Source: Peptoniphilus duerdenii ATCC BAA-1640 (GTDB taxonomy: Bacteria > Bacillota > Clostridia > Tissierellales > Peptoniphilaceae). From it: a stretch of DNA of 64,000 nt. The position numbers and the translations under genes were made by a program. Where the stretch lies: positions 206,842-270,841 of the forward strand of contig NZ_GL397071.1 of assembly GCF_000146345.1 (NCBI RefSeq), written 5' to 3'. This document shows, in pieces, positions 34,401 to 42,085 of the stretch (position 1 is its first letter; the number at the start of each line of letters is the position of its first letter). The notes beneath the pieces are model-generated. The model was not told where the DNA came from and did no database searches. It saw nothing but the letters and a program-made list of their open reading frames with translations.

Positions 34401-35540
34401 TTCTTGTTTAGTAAACTTGCTTGCCTTTGTCCTCTTGTTACTGGTTATGTTGGACTTGGTATAAGCCACATAGTTATCGTTTATTGACTTGTTTCTAAAA
34501 ATATTTGCATATTCTGATGGTAGGTATTTTTTAATGATACGCTTTAAAGTTTTTAGATCTTTGCCATGTTTATTAAACTTTTTCACAAAGGCTTTTGAAA
34601 TATATTTATTGCCATCTTTTGATTTATCTGCATCTTTTAGTAAGTTTTCCAAGATTGATGAGTCGTAGATACTTTTTAAAATATTTAAAAGAGAGATAGT
34701 ATCTCCTAAAGCTTCTTCGTATTCTGAATATTTGTCATCAAATGCAGTAGTTGAAAAGTCAACGGATTTAACAGTAGTTTCTTCAAACTCTCCATCTTCA
34801 AATAAATCTACGAGTTTTTGAGAACTACCAATCATAATTGCAGAGATAGCCTTTAGAAATTTGGTATCTCCTACTATATTTTTTAATTCTTTTTTCTTAT
34901 TTGTTTTGTTAAGCGTGGTATCTGTGATTATTTCTATTAAATCTTCGTTATTAAATTCTAAATCAATATTATATTCATCACGAAGGTGAATTTTTAAATC
35001 ATTGATAGATTTATCAAATGAGTTCTTAGTATCGAACTTTTGTCCTTCAAATATAAAGTGTCCGCGGTTTTTTAATAGGTAGTGGCAAGCCAAGTACAGT
35101 AGTCTTATATCCTTTTTACCTTCATCTTCAATTAAATCCATAATAAGATGGTGAATAGTCGGATATTTCTTGTGATAATCCCTGTCTTTGAAATCTTTAT
35201 CATTAAATAATGTATATTTTGATTTTAATTTTTCGTCCTTGTCTTCACGATATAGGTCACTGTTATCAAGTCTTAAAAAGAAATTTGGATCCACTTTAGA
35301 AATTTCTGTTGCAAATAGATCTTGCAAAAGATTGATGCGTTCTTTTCTACGATTAAGTCTACGCCTTGAACCTCTTTGTGTTCTTCTTTCTTCAGCAGTC
35401 TTAGCATCGTCAAAAAGACGAACTCCCCACATTTTTTTGCCGTTAAATTTTGGAATATTATAACTTTCATCGGTTACTGCCCAGCCTACAGATGCTGTAC
35501 CAATATCAAGTCCTATGTAATATTCTTTTAAATTTTTCAT
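31446..35540 (-). CDS. cas9: CRISPR effector nuclease Cas9 (II-A)
   Basis: The 1364-residue Cas9 has all catalytic residues: RuvC D12 (YIGLDIGTASVGWAV), E782 (KKIFIEMARAKEAK), H1007 and D1008 (DLHHMHDAYLN), and HNH D872, H873 and N887 (YDQDHIYPKS, SLENRVL). The arginine-rich bridge helix is at 52-68 (RRTQRGSRRRLNRRKER). The C-terminal PAM-interacting end reads SAKTGVVFIPKKLNYKE before the conserved INQSITGLFENEVDLL; the RKR residues used by the S. pyogenes enzyme for NGG are absent, so the PAM should differ. AGGAGG precedes ATG 35540. First gene of the cas9-cas1-cas2-csn2 operon. Confidence 0.98.
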   Translation of the reverse strand: MKNLKEYYIGLDIGTASVGWAVTDESYNIPKFNGKKMWGVRLFDDAKTAEERRTQRGSRRRLNRRKERINLLQDLFATEISKVDPNFFLRLDNSDLYREDKDEKLKSKYTLFNDKDFKDRDYHKKYPTIHHLIMDLIEDEGKKDIRLLYLACHYLLKNRGHFIFEGQKFDTKNSFDKSINDLKIHLRDEYNIDLEFNNEDLIEIITDTTLNKTNKKKELKNIVGDTKFLKAISAIMIGSSQKLVDLFEDGEFEETTVKSVDFSTTAFDDKYSEYEEALGDTISLLNILKSIYDSSILENLLKDADKSKDGNKYISKAFVKKFNKHGKDLKTLKRIIKKYLPSEYANIFRNKSINDNYVAYTKSNITSNKRTKASKFTKQEDFYKFIKKHLDTIKETKLNSSENEDLKLIDEMLTDIEFKTFIPKLKSSDNGVIPYQLKLMELKKILDNQSKYYDFLNESDEYGTVKDKVESIMEFRIPYYVGPLNPDSKYAWIKRENTKITPWNFKDIVDLDSSREEFIDRLIGRCTYLKEEKVLPKASLIYNEFMVLNELNNLKLNEFLITEEMKKAIFEELFKTKKKVTLKAVSNLLKKEFNLTGDILLSGTDGDFKQGLNSYIDFKNIIGDKVDRDDYRIKIEEIIKLIVLYEDDKTYLKKKIKSAYKNDFTDDEIKKIAALNYKDWGRLSKRFLTGIEGVDKTTGEKGSIIYFMREYNLNLMELMSGHYTFTEEVEKLNPVENRELCYEMVDELYLSPSVKRMLWQSLRVVDEIKRIIGKDPKKIFIEMARAKEAKNSRKESRKNKLLEFYKFGKKAFINEIGEERYNYLLNEINSEEESKFRWDNLYLYYTQLGRCMYSLEPIDLADLKSNNIYDQDHIYPKSKIYDDSLENRVLVKKNLNHEKGNQYPIPEKVLNKNAYGFWKILFDKGLIGQKKYTRLTRRTPFEERELAEFIERQIVETRQATKETANLLKNICQDSEIVYSKAENASRFRQEFDIIKCRTVNDLHHMHDAYLNIVVGNVYNTKFTKNPLNFIKDKDNVRSYNLENMFKYDVVRGSYTAWIADDSEGNVKAATIKKVKRELEGKNYRFTRMSYIGTGGLYDQNLMRKGKGQIPQKENTNKSNIEKYGGYNKASSAYFALIESDGKAGRERTLETIPIMVYNQEKYGNTEAVDKYLKDNLELQDPKILKDKIKINSLIKLDGFLYNIKGKTGDSLSIAGSVQLIVNKEEQKLIKKMDKFLVKKKDNKDIKVTSFDNIKEEELIKLYKTLSDKLNNGIYSNKRNNQAKNISEALDKFKEISIEEKIDVLNQIILLFQSYNNGCNLKSIGLSAKTGVVFIPKKLNYKECKLINQSITGLFENEVDLLNL

Positions 35541-35556
35541 AAATACCTCCTATTTA

Positions 35557-35585
35557 TTGACAAAAGAATTTTTATGAGTTAGAAT
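35557..35585 (+). promoter_or_regulatory. tracrRNA promoter
   Basis: Consensus TTGACA at 35557-35562, 17-base spacer, TAGAAT at 35580-35585. The predicted start, about 35591-35593, falls at the beginning of the anti-repeat. It lies only 17 bases from the cas9 start codon, on the opposite strand. Confidence 0.85.
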
Positions 35586-35587
35586 AA

Positions 35588-35683
35588 ATATGAAATTACA
35601 TGACGAGTTCAAATAAAATTTAATTGAAACCGCCGAAAGGCCGTGCGTGTGCACAACTAAACTTGGGTATCCAAGTTTTTTTA
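35588..35683 (+). ncRNA. tracrRNA
   Basis: The anti-repeat is split as in Cas9 systems: ATATGAAATTACATGAC (35588-35604) pairs completely with the repeat segment GTTATGTAATTTCATAT (one G-U), then GAGT opposite GA forms the bulge, then TCAAAT (35609-35614) pairs with GTTTGA. Downstream follow a small GCC-GAAA-GGC stem (around 35632-35641), a GTGC-GTGT-GCAC stem (around 35643-35654) and a terminator hairpin ACTTGG-GTAT-CCAAGT with seven T (35661-35683). The RNA is about 90 bases long. It guides processing of crRNA with RNase III and loads into Cas9. It reads away from cas9. Confidence 0.93.
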
Positions 35684-35709
35684 TTTTATAGAAATTTTAT
35701 CATAGTATT

Positions 35710-35758
35710 TTCTAACTCAGTCTTTACTTTATTATATCACTAATTAAGAATAGGCAAA
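35710..35758 (-). promoter_or_regulatory. candidate promoter of the cas operon
   Basis: On the minus strand TTTGCC (35758-35753), 16 bases, TATAAT (35736-35731). If used, the cas mRNA would run through the whole tracrRNA gene in antisense before reaching cas9. Just downstream lies TGAGTTAGAA (35719-35710), also found at the tracrRNA -10 region. Confidence 0.45.
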
Positions 35759-35810
35759 GCTTTTCATCGTTAATAATAACTGTGTTAGATTAATTGCAAA
35801 AATAAATTAA

Positions 35811-35838
35811 ACCGGAGATATACAAATCTCCGGTTTTT
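35811..35838. terminator. hairpin terminator
   Basis: ACCGGAGAT/ATCTCCGGT 9-bp stem with a 6-base loop, followed by six T on the plus strand; on the minus strand it would end the transposase remnant. Confidence 0.7.
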
Positions 35839-35845
35839 TCTTGTT

Positions 35846-36118
35846 TTATTTATTCTTCCCAAAATGTTCATTGAATAATTTCATTATTTCTATTTCCATT
35901 TCTAGTTCTTTTATTCTTTTTTGCATTTTCAGTTTTTTATCCTGTTCTTCCCAGCCTGACATACCTTTTGCTTTAAATTCCTTGACCCATCTATGGACGG
36001 TTTGCGGGTCTAAATCATATTTTTCACATATTTCTTTAATTGGAATATTTTTAAATTTCAGCATTACTATTTTATATTTAAATTCTGGTGTGAAGGTTCG
36101 TATTTTTTCTTTTGACAT
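35846..36118 (-). mobile_element. IS3-family OrfA-like transposase fragment, orphan
   Basis: The 90-residue frame has the OrfA helix-turn-helix (FTPEFKYKIVMLKFKNIPIK, EICEKYDLDPQTVHRWVKEF) and a leucine-zipper-like tail (KMQKRIKELEMEIEIMKLF). The catalytic OrfB (DDE) frame is missing on both sides, and no terminal inverted repeats are evident, so this is a relic or a domesticated DNA-binding protein rather than an active element. It lies between the tracrRNA region and the GntR/ABC operon. Confidence 0.75.
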
Positions 36119-36181
36119 TTGTCTTTCTTTCTTTTATTTTATCAATCATATTTATAGTCTTATTATACCCGGTCCCTTCGC

Positions 36182-36301
36182 TCATTGATTATGTCCTTTA
36201 GTGTTCTTTTCTTTAAACAATTTCTCTAGGTAGTCGTCATCCTCATGATAGCCCGAATTTTGTTTGAGCGTAAACGCCAAGGTGGAAACAAAAGTTCGCA
36301 C
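36182..36301 (-). CDS. possible 39-residue peptide downstream of the ABC permease
   Basis: A frame from GTG 36301 (3 bases after the permease stop) encodes VRTFVSTLAFTLKQNSGYHE then DDDYLEKLFKEKNTKGHNQ. Composition looks protein-like, but the AAGAG sequence touches the GTG and no family is recognised. It could be the C-terminal relic of a longer gene. Confidence 0.3.
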   Translation of the reverse strand: MRTFVSTLAFTLKQNSGYHEDDDYLEKLFKEKNTKGHNQ

Positions 36302-36304
36302 CTC

Positions 36305-36958
36305 TTAAAAGTCTCTCTCTGAATAAAATTTTTTAGAAAGTTGAAATGATAATAATATTACAAACGCCCAGATGACAAGCGCAACCATTGCACTGACAGT
36401 TTTATTCATAAAAACCATACGTAAAACTGTTTTAAACTGTTCGCCAAAAAATGTACCAATCAAACCCGCAATACCAACAAGCAAAAATGGAATCATCGCA
36501 AGAGTTTTTCCCTTTTTATACCCATGTTTAAAATAAATCGGATATTCTATAAAAATTATAAACAAGGAAACAGCTCCTGTAACCAGTGCTGCAAGCAATA
36601 AACCCTGTCTCCCATTCTCCATTGGCCATATTTTCGCTATAATCAGCGCCAACATTACACCAACTATAATCATTACTCCAACAAAAATCGCAGCAAGTAA
36701 GTATCTCCCAATTACAACATCTTTTGATTTAATTCCAAAGAGTTTATATAAAGGATCTATACCAGATTCTTCTCCTACTAAAAAAGGATAACCTGAGAAA
36801 AGCATGGCAAACATTTGAGCTATAGCCAGTACTGTGAAGGAATTTTTCGACAATACTCCATAGAAAGTTCCCAATGCTGTGAGTATAATCAAGTTCTTTA
36901 TCGTCAAGTAAGGTCTAACAGACAATAGGTCTAATTTTAAAACTTTAATGATGTCCAT
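36305..36958 (-). CDS. ABC-2 type transporter permease
   Basis: The 217-residue protein has about six membrane helices with short loops, as in the ABC2_membrane_5 family; the loop FLVGEESGIDPLYKLFGIKS after the second helix resembles the coupling segment of such permeases. It starts one base over the ATPase stop and ends the GntR-ATPase-permease operon. Such YtrA-type systems respond to cell-wall stress or antibiotics; the substrate is unknown. Confidence 0.85.
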   Translation of the reverse strand: MDIIKVLKLDLLSVRPYLTIKNLIILTALGTFYGVLSKNSFTVLAIAQMFAMLFSGYPFLVGEESGIDPLYKLFGIKSKDVVIGRYLLAAIFVGVMIIVGVMLALIIAKIWPMENGRQGLLLAALVTGAVSLFIIFIEYPIYFKHGYKKGKTLAMIPFLLVGIAGLIGTFFGEQFKTVLRMVFMNKTVSAMVALVIWAFVILLSFQLSKKFYSERDF

Positions 36959-37797
36959 TATTTTTTCCTCCCGTAAAGAATCATGATTCTATCAATCGAA
37001 ATTTTATCTTCAACATAGCCTGGAGGTATGTTATTTATATCCGCACGTTTCACCAAATATTCCGTGCTGTATTCGCTTATCTTTCTTCCTAATACTGCAT
37101 CTTCATCAATATTTTTTTGATTATTTGAATCACTCTTTAATATTATAAAATAATTTAGAAAATCATCTTTTTCCATAGATAACACAATTTTCCCATCATC
37201 AATAAAGATTATATAATCAGCGATAGCTTCAAGATCTTGTGTGATGTGTGTGGAAAATAAGACTGTGTGATTTTCGTCTTTCATATAATCAGAAATGATT
37301 TCTAAAAATTCCTCTCGCATGCTCGGATCTAAGCCACTTGTCGGCTCATCAAGAATCAATAATTCAGCTTTATGAGATAAGGCGATTGCAAGCATTAATT
37401 TTATTTTCATTCCTCGTGACAATTCTTTAACTTTTAATTTTCTGTCTATACCGAACTTGTTTAGACTCTGCCAAAATAAATTTTCGTCCCACTCGTTATA
37501 TCCTACCATCATAGCTTTATTCACTAAATCCATATTCCAATCTTTTGCAAGAAAAGAATCATCCATAATAACACCGATTTTTTGATTTAAAGGTTCTGTG
37601 ATTATATCATTATTTTTGAAAAGGATTGTTCCTTTAAAATGAATAAGCGAAAGAATTGATTTTATTGTCGTGGTTTTTCCCATACCATTCTTGCCAATGA
37701 AGCCCGTAACATATCCAGTCGGTATGGAAAAATTGACACTTTTTAATGAAAATTTAGGATATTCCTTACACAAGTTTTGTACCTCAATTTTATTCAT
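36958..37797 (-). CDS. ABC transporter ATPase (YtrB/YhcG type)
   Basis: The 279-residue ATPase has Walker A GKNGMGKTT, a less usual signature VKELSRGMKIKLMLAIALS (SRGM in place of SGGQ, common in this subgroup), Walker B LLILDEPTSGLDP and switch His in LFSTHITQDLEAI. A C-terminal extension of about 60 residues follows the core. It overlaps the GntR gene by 8 bases. Confidence 0.9.
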   Translation of the reverse strand: MNKIEVQNLCKEYPKFSLKSVNFSIPTGYVTGFIGKNGMGKTTTIKSILSLIHFKGTILFKNNDIITEPLNQKIGVIMDDSFLAKDWNMDLVNKAMMVGYNEWDENLFWQSLNKFGIDRKLKVKELSRGMKIKLMLAIALSHKAELLILDEPTSGLDPSMREEFLEIISDYMKDENHTVLFSTHITQDLEAIADYIIFIDDGKIVLSMEKDDFLNYFIILKSDSNNQKNIDEDAVLGRKISEYSTEYLVKRADINNIPPGYVEDKISIDRIMILYGRKK

Positions 37798-38176
37798 TAT
37801 ATGAATCCCCCTGATAAATATATTGTATCAATTCTATAAGCTCATCTTGGCTAAGACTGATTGTTTTTGCAATTTGACACGCAGCAATTAAGTGTGTTTC
37901 TATTTCTTTTTGCTTTTCATCTTTTAAGATATCCGGATTCATAGGTGCCACAAAAGTACCTAAGCCTTGTCGTATTACAATAAAACCTTCCTCTTCCAAG
38001 GCGTCATAAGCTTTTTTAACCGTTAATATACTGACGTTGAGATCGCTTGATAATTGCCTGACGGAAGGTAATTGCTCATCTGGTGATACAAGACCTTGAA
38101 CTATATTTTCCTTAATCGCATTCTTTATTTGTTCATAGATTGGAGTGCTGCTTCCGTTTAACAATAATATTTTCAT
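37790..38176 (-). CDS. GntR-family regulator, YtrA subfamily
   Basis: The 128-residue protein is a winged helix (PIYEQIKNAIKENIVQGLVS, LPSVRQLSSDLNVSILTVKK, GLGTFVAP) with only a short C-terminal helical tail, the YtrA architecture. These repress their own operon with the ABC genes. AGAGGTAC precedes the ATG. Its promoter contains repeated ACTGTTATA elements that are probably its operator. Confidence 0.92.
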   Translation of the reverse strand: MKILLLNGSSTPIYEQIKNAIKENIVQGLVSPDEQLPSVRQLSSDLNVSILTVKKAYDALEEEGFIVIRQGLGTFVAPMNPDILKDEKQKEIETHLIAACQIAKTISLSQDELIELIQYIYQGDSYNE

Positions 38177-38196
38177 AATTGTACCTCTTATATAAC

Positions 38197-38225
38197 AGTA
38201 TATAACAGTGCATAACTGTTGTCAA
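38197..38225 (-). promoter_or_regulatory. promoter with built-in operator of the GntR/ABC operon
   Basis: Minus strand: TTGACA (38225-38220), exactly 17 bases, TATACT (38202-38197). The spacer holds AACAGTTATGCACTGTTA, an inverted repeat, and ACTGTTATAT is repeated next to and over the -10 box. Binding of the GntR protein here would block the polymerase. Confidence 0.8.
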
Positions 38226-38290
38226 GATTTCATTGTCTCTAAACTTAATTTTCATTAAAAGTGTCAATAGGAGCTAAGACTTCACCACGC

Positions 38291-38650
38291 GTCGAAGCCC
38301 TAGCCGAAATCTCCGATTTCGTAGCAGGTCTTATGCAAAGAGTTCCAAAGAAGCCGAGCATTGCGAAGGCTGATTTGCAGAACTCGACTGCCATTCTCCC
38401 TCGTAAAAAAAGATTTGAAGAAAAAAGATTATGGTTAGGTTATTAATAAGATATTTATTTATATTCATTATAATTTTTAAAATTAATTCATTTGTGAAGA
38501 CTTGACCCTCTGAGGTTAGACCCATTCGACTACAGAGCCTTCGGCTCTTCCGCTCAGGGTGACTGTAGTTGGGAGGGTTATTTGCGTTGAGATTCTTCGA
38601 CTCATTACGTTCGCTCAGGGTGACGACCGTTGGGAAGCTTCCGCTACGAA
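38291..38650. repeat. dispersed repeats, family A (copy 3), two family B copies and a family C piece
   Basis: Family A at 38291-38393. Family B at about 38519-38569, with central hairpin AGAGCC-TTC-GGCTCT, and at 38596-38626, with a short centre. Family C GGAAGCTTCCGCTACG at about 38633-38648. They explain most of the gap 38226-38669; between them (38400-38500) is AT-rich DNA without signals. Confidence 0.7.
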
Positions 38651-38669
38651 TTTTTCAACTCCATGCCAT

Positions 38670-39854
38670 CTATTTCCCGTTCAAATAATCCATTGCTACT
38701 TTTACAAAGATTGCGGTGCCCATGTAGAATTTGCTTTCGTCAATATCAAATTTTGGGCTGTGGTGGGGATAGATTTTTCCGCATTCGTGGACTTTTGGAT
38801 TGGATAATGCAAAGAATGTGCCCTTTGCTTCTCGTAGAAAATACGCCATGTCTTCTCCTCCGAAGGATGGTTCTTTTAAGTATTCTACTCTTTCATCTCC
38901 CAAGATTTCCCTTGCACATCCTGCCACATATTCTGTGAATTCTTCGTCGTTTATGACTGCTGGATATTTAAAATCGTACTCAACTTCCGCATCCATTCCG
39001 TATGCCTTGGCTATGTTTTCTGAAATATTTTTTATGTTTTCTGCTATATTTTTTCTAACTTCGTCATCAAAGGTTCTCACTGTTCCTTCTACAAATACTG
39101 TGTCTGGAATTATGTTTTGAGTGAAGCCTCCGTGGATTTGGCACACTGATAGTAGGACTTTTTCTGCTGGGTTTACCATTCTCGATACGATTTTTTGAAG
39201 TCCGTTTACTATTTCGCAGATACATGGGATTGGATCCTTTCCAAGGTGCGGTGTCGCTCCATGGGTGCCCTTTCCAATGACTGTGATTTTAAATCTGTCC
39301 ATTGCTGCCATCATTTCTCCTGGCATAAATCCTACTTTACCCGGTTCTATCGGAAATAGTTGTCCGTTGTGTAGTCCGATTACCCTTTCTACTTTTGGAT
39401 CTTCCATGCAGCCTTCTTCTATCATTGGCAGTGCTCCTCCAGGATATTCTTCTCCCGGTTGGAAAAATATTTTAACTGCGCCGTTAAATTTGTCTCTATT
39501 TTTATTTAATATGAGTGCTGCTCCCAATGCCATTGCAGTGTGTCCATCATGTCCGCAGGCGTGCATGCATCCATTTTCAGATTTAAATGGAAGTCCCGTC
39601 TCTTCTTCTATTGGAAGGGCGTCGCTATCTGCTCTTATTGCGATACATCCGCCTGGGTTTTTCCCATTTATCTCTGCTACAACCCCATTACCTTCCATCA
39701 GTTTTCTATATGAGATTTCATTTTCATCCAAAACTTTTCCGATGTATTCCATGGTTTTCGGTAAATTTAGTTGGAGCTCTGGAATTCTGTGTAGATCTCT
39801 TCTAAAATTTATTATTTCTTCTTCAATATTTTTTACTTCTTCTAATATATTCAT
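38670..39854 (-). CDS. M20-family metal-dependent amidohydrolase
   Basis: From ATG 39854, 6 bases behind AGGTG, the product has 394 residues. It has the M20D markers: FRRDLHRIPELQ, ADSDALPIEE, CHACGHDGHTAM-like MHACGHDGHT with the metal-binding His and Cys, FQPGEEYPGGALPMIEEG, and GTHGATPHLGKDPI for the lid domain. The group includes hippurate, N-acyl-amino-acid and aminobenzoyl-glutamate hydrolases; the exact substrate is open. No signal peptide, so cytoplasmic. A single-gene unit. Confidence 0.92.
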   Translation of the reverse strand: MNILEEVKNIEEEIINFRRDLHRIPELQLNLPKTMEYIGKVLDENEISYRKLMEGNGVVAEINGKNPGGCIAIRADSDALPIEEETGLPFKSENGCMHACGHDGHTAMALGAALILNKNRDKFNGAVKIFFQPGEEYPGGALPMIEEGCMEDPKVERVIGLHNGQLFPIEPGKVGFMPGEMMAAMDRFKITVIGKGTHGATPHLGKDPIPCICEIVNGLQKIVSRMVNPAEKVLLSVCQIHGGFTQNIIPDTVFVEGTVRTFDDEVRKNIAENIKNISENIAKAYGMDAEVEYDFKYPAVINDEEFTEYVAGCAREILGDERVEYLKEPSFGGEDMAYFLREAKGTFFALSNPKVHECGKIYPHHSPKFDIDESKFYMGTAIFVKVAMDYLNGK

Positions 39855-39903
39855 TTTCATCACCTATGTAAATTATACCATTTAAAGTTTTATAAATTAA
39901 TCG

Positions 39904-39927
39904 CAAAAAAAAGGGCTCGAAGCCCTT
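39904..39927 (-). terminator. rho-independent terminator
   Basis: AAGGGCT-CGA-AGCCCTT stem, eight T on the minus strand. Ends the secreted repeat-protein gene. Confidence 0.88.
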
Positions 39928-39981
39928 TCTTTCCATAAGTTAGCAATTTAAATTTAATTTTTTAGATTTTATAGAATCTAA

Positions 39982-40560
39982 TCAATCTTTAATATCTACC
40001 CAACCACCATAGACGAATGTTTTGGTTTTATATATTTCATCTCGATTTACTAATCTCTGTCTGCTTAATTTACCTTCCATATTTCCTTCTGAGTACTCGA
40101 TTTCATAAGGTGGTTCTACTTCAAGCGCAAATGTCTTTTCAACTTCAATATGTTTTTGATACCTTCCGTCTGATAGTTTTACTATATCCATCGGCAATTC
40201 TTCGGTATTCTTTTGAGCTTCTTTGGATTGGGCTTCAAATGCAGCGGCTACTTCTTTGTATTCCTTATCTTGGATCCAACCTCCGAATTTGTAGGTTTTG
40301 ATATTTTTGTCGTAATCAATATCTACAAACTTCTGTCTTGAAAGTTTTCCTTCGAATTCTCCTTCTTTATATGGAATTTCGTCCAATATTTCTCCATCCA
40401 TTTTGAAGCTTTTCGTAGTAGTTATATATTTTTCGTGTTTTTCTACATCGGAAAAGCTTAAACTTTTCTTATTCTTACTTTCTCCCTTTGCTGATATATA
40501 AGCAGGCACTGAAAATACTAATAGCAAGGCAAGAAAAATTATAAACTTTTTATTTTTCAT
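39982..40560 (-). CDS. secreted protein with two internal repeats
   Basis: The 192-residue protein has a signal peptide (1-24, ending YISAKG). The mature part consists of two related units of about 65 residues, each with a K-F motif, a PY or PPYEIEYSEG turn, EGKLSRQ followed by a hydrophobic pair, and KTYKFGGW or KTFVYGGW at the end. I recognise no domain name. The duplication and secretion suggest a binding role at the cell surface. It has its own terminator. Confidence 0.75.
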   Translation of the reverse strand: MKNKKFIIFLALLLVFSVPAYISAKGESKNKKSLSFSDVEKHEKYITTTKSFKMDGEILDEIPYKEGEFEGKLSRQKFVDIDYDKNIKTYKFGGWIQDKEYKEVAAAFEAQSKEAQKNTEELPMDIVKLSDGRYQKHIEVEKTFALEVEPPYEIEYSEGNMEGKLSRQRLVNRDEIYKTKTFVYGGWVDIKD

Positions 40561-40634
40561 TTTACCCTCCTATGCTAACTTGTTAATGTAATTATATATC
40601 TTTTTTTCTTTTTTGCAAATTATTTCATAAAAAA

Positions 40635-40653
40635 ACTACCCTTTGTGGGTAGT
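40635..40653 (-). terminator. rho-independent terminator
   Basis: ACTACCC/GGGTAGT stem with a TTTGT loop, T-run on the minus strand. Ends the APC permease operon. Confidence 0.85.
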
Positions 40654-40696
40654 TTGTTATGCTTCAAGCACTAATTTTTAGTTTTATCTTTACAGA

Positions 40697-42076
40697 TTAT
40701 TTTCTTTTTATTTTGCTCCATGTCATTAAAACTGCTGGTAGAACAACATATCCTACTATCATAGATATTATTGCAAACATATTTGCATGTGTTTGTCCGC
40801 TGTCATCTACTGTTGTAAATTGTCCAACCCAGTTGAATTTATATAGTAGCACAAGGGTAAGTCCTAGGGCTATTATAGGTATTATTACATCTGTTGCGAA
40901 GTTTCTCTTTACATTTGGCATTACTTCTTCTTTTTGTTTTCCATAGTAGAACATGATTATTGATATTGGTACAATTACGAATTGTATAAATCTTGATATT
41001 GAACTTATAATCATGATGCTAGCCATATTGAATTTGAATGCTAGTGGTATTACTACTGCTATGGTTATGGTTGTTAAGAATGATGCTATTGGGAATCCAT
41101 TTTCTGTTCTCTTTGAGAATATCTTAGGTACTTGTCCTTGGTTTGACATAGATTCTAGGATACGTGGTGTTCCAAATGATGCTGCCACGTTGATACCGAA
41201 CATTGATACCAATGCTCCGCCTATTATAAGATTTCTTATAATTCTATTTGAAAATACATCTGCAAGGGCTACTACTTCTTTAGATGTTACTAATGCTTCT
41301 GGGTTTATAGCCATTGCTATTCCAACGATTCCCATATATATTACTGCTATTATTCCAATTGCTAGTGGAATTGCTCTTGGTAGATTCTTTTCTGGTTCTT
41401 CCATGTCTTCTGATGCAGATGCGACACTTTCAAATCCTGTGAATGCATAGAATGCTGCTATTACTGCTGTTACCCATCCTGTTATATCTAGGTTTGATCC
41501 TAGCACTTGTCCTGCATCGTCTGTTAGGTTGTTTATTGCAGAGTAATTATTTTCTCCTAGGAATAGTACCATTACTAGTCCTACTATGATGGTGGTTACT
41601 AGTGCACCTACCTTACCTATGGTCGATAGGTTATTTATGATTTCGAATACTCTAGTTCCTAGTAGGTTTATGATCATAAGGATACCCATAAGTACCATAA
41701 ATCCGATGGTTACTGTGGTTAGACTTTCGTAGTTAAGTCCAAATATTTTTAATACTGTTTTAACTACTGCTGTTCCCATTACACCCCAAGCTATGCCTGC
41801 GGCTACATATCTGGTTATACCTACATAGTATCCAAGGTCATCTCCAAATGCAGCTTTTGTGTAGGCGTAGGCTGCTCCCCCTTTAGATACATATTTTGCT
41901 GCTGCTGCAAATGTAACTGCTAAAACTGCTGAGAATATTGCTGCTAGCGCATATACCATAAGCGCTTTATTCCCTGATTTTGCAACAACTGAACCTGGTG
42001 ATAAGAATATACCTGTTCCTATAATTGAATTGATTGTAAGTAGTACAATCGAATAGAATCCTAATTTTTTCTTCAT
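40697..42076 (-). CDS. APC-superfamily amino acid permease
   Basis: The 459-residue protein has about 12 membrane helices. The family signature GTGIFLSPGSV in helix 1, the SKGGAAYAYTKAAFG loop, and FYAFTGFESVASASEDMEEP in helix 6 identify an amino acid transporter of the APC group. The specificity cannot be read. It is co-transcribed with the upstream class I glutamine amidotransferase-like hydrolase 9 bases away, hinting at uptake and hydrolysis of a glutamyl or related compound. Confidence 0.9.
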   Translation of the reverse strand: MKKKLGFYSIVLLTINSIIGTGIFLSPGSVVAKSGNKALMVYALAAIFSAVLAVTFAAAAKYVSKGGAAYAYTKAAFGDDLGYYVGITRYVAAGIAWGVMGTAVVKTVLKIFGLNYESLTTVTIGFMVLMGILMIINLLGTRVFEIINNLSTIGKVGALVTTIIVGLVMVLFLGENNYSAINNLTDDAGQVLGSNLDITGWVTAVIAAFYAFTGFESVASASEDMEEPEKNLPRAIPLAIGIIAVIYMGIVGIAMAINPEALVTSKEVVALADVFSNRIIRNLIIGGALVSMFGINVAASFGTPRILESMSNQGQVPKIFSKRTENGFPIASFLTTITIAVVIPLAFKFNMASIMIISSISRFIQFVIVPISIIMFYYGKQKEEVMPNVKRNFATDVIIPIIALGLTLVLLYKFNWVGQFTTVDDSGQTHANMFAIISMIVGYVVLPAVLMTWSKIKRK

Positions 42077-42085
42077 GTTATCTCC

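Noticed and set aside
35500..35614. Long tracrRNA form acting as a natural single guide on the cas promoter, as in S. pyogenes
   Set aside because: CTATGTAATATTC near 35511-35523 could pair with part of the anti-repeat, but it is cas9 coding sequence, the lower stem does not form, and no guide-like match to the candidate cas promoter is in the right place.
35846..36118. Complete IS3 element
   Set aside because: No OrfB, no DDE residues and no inverted ends found.
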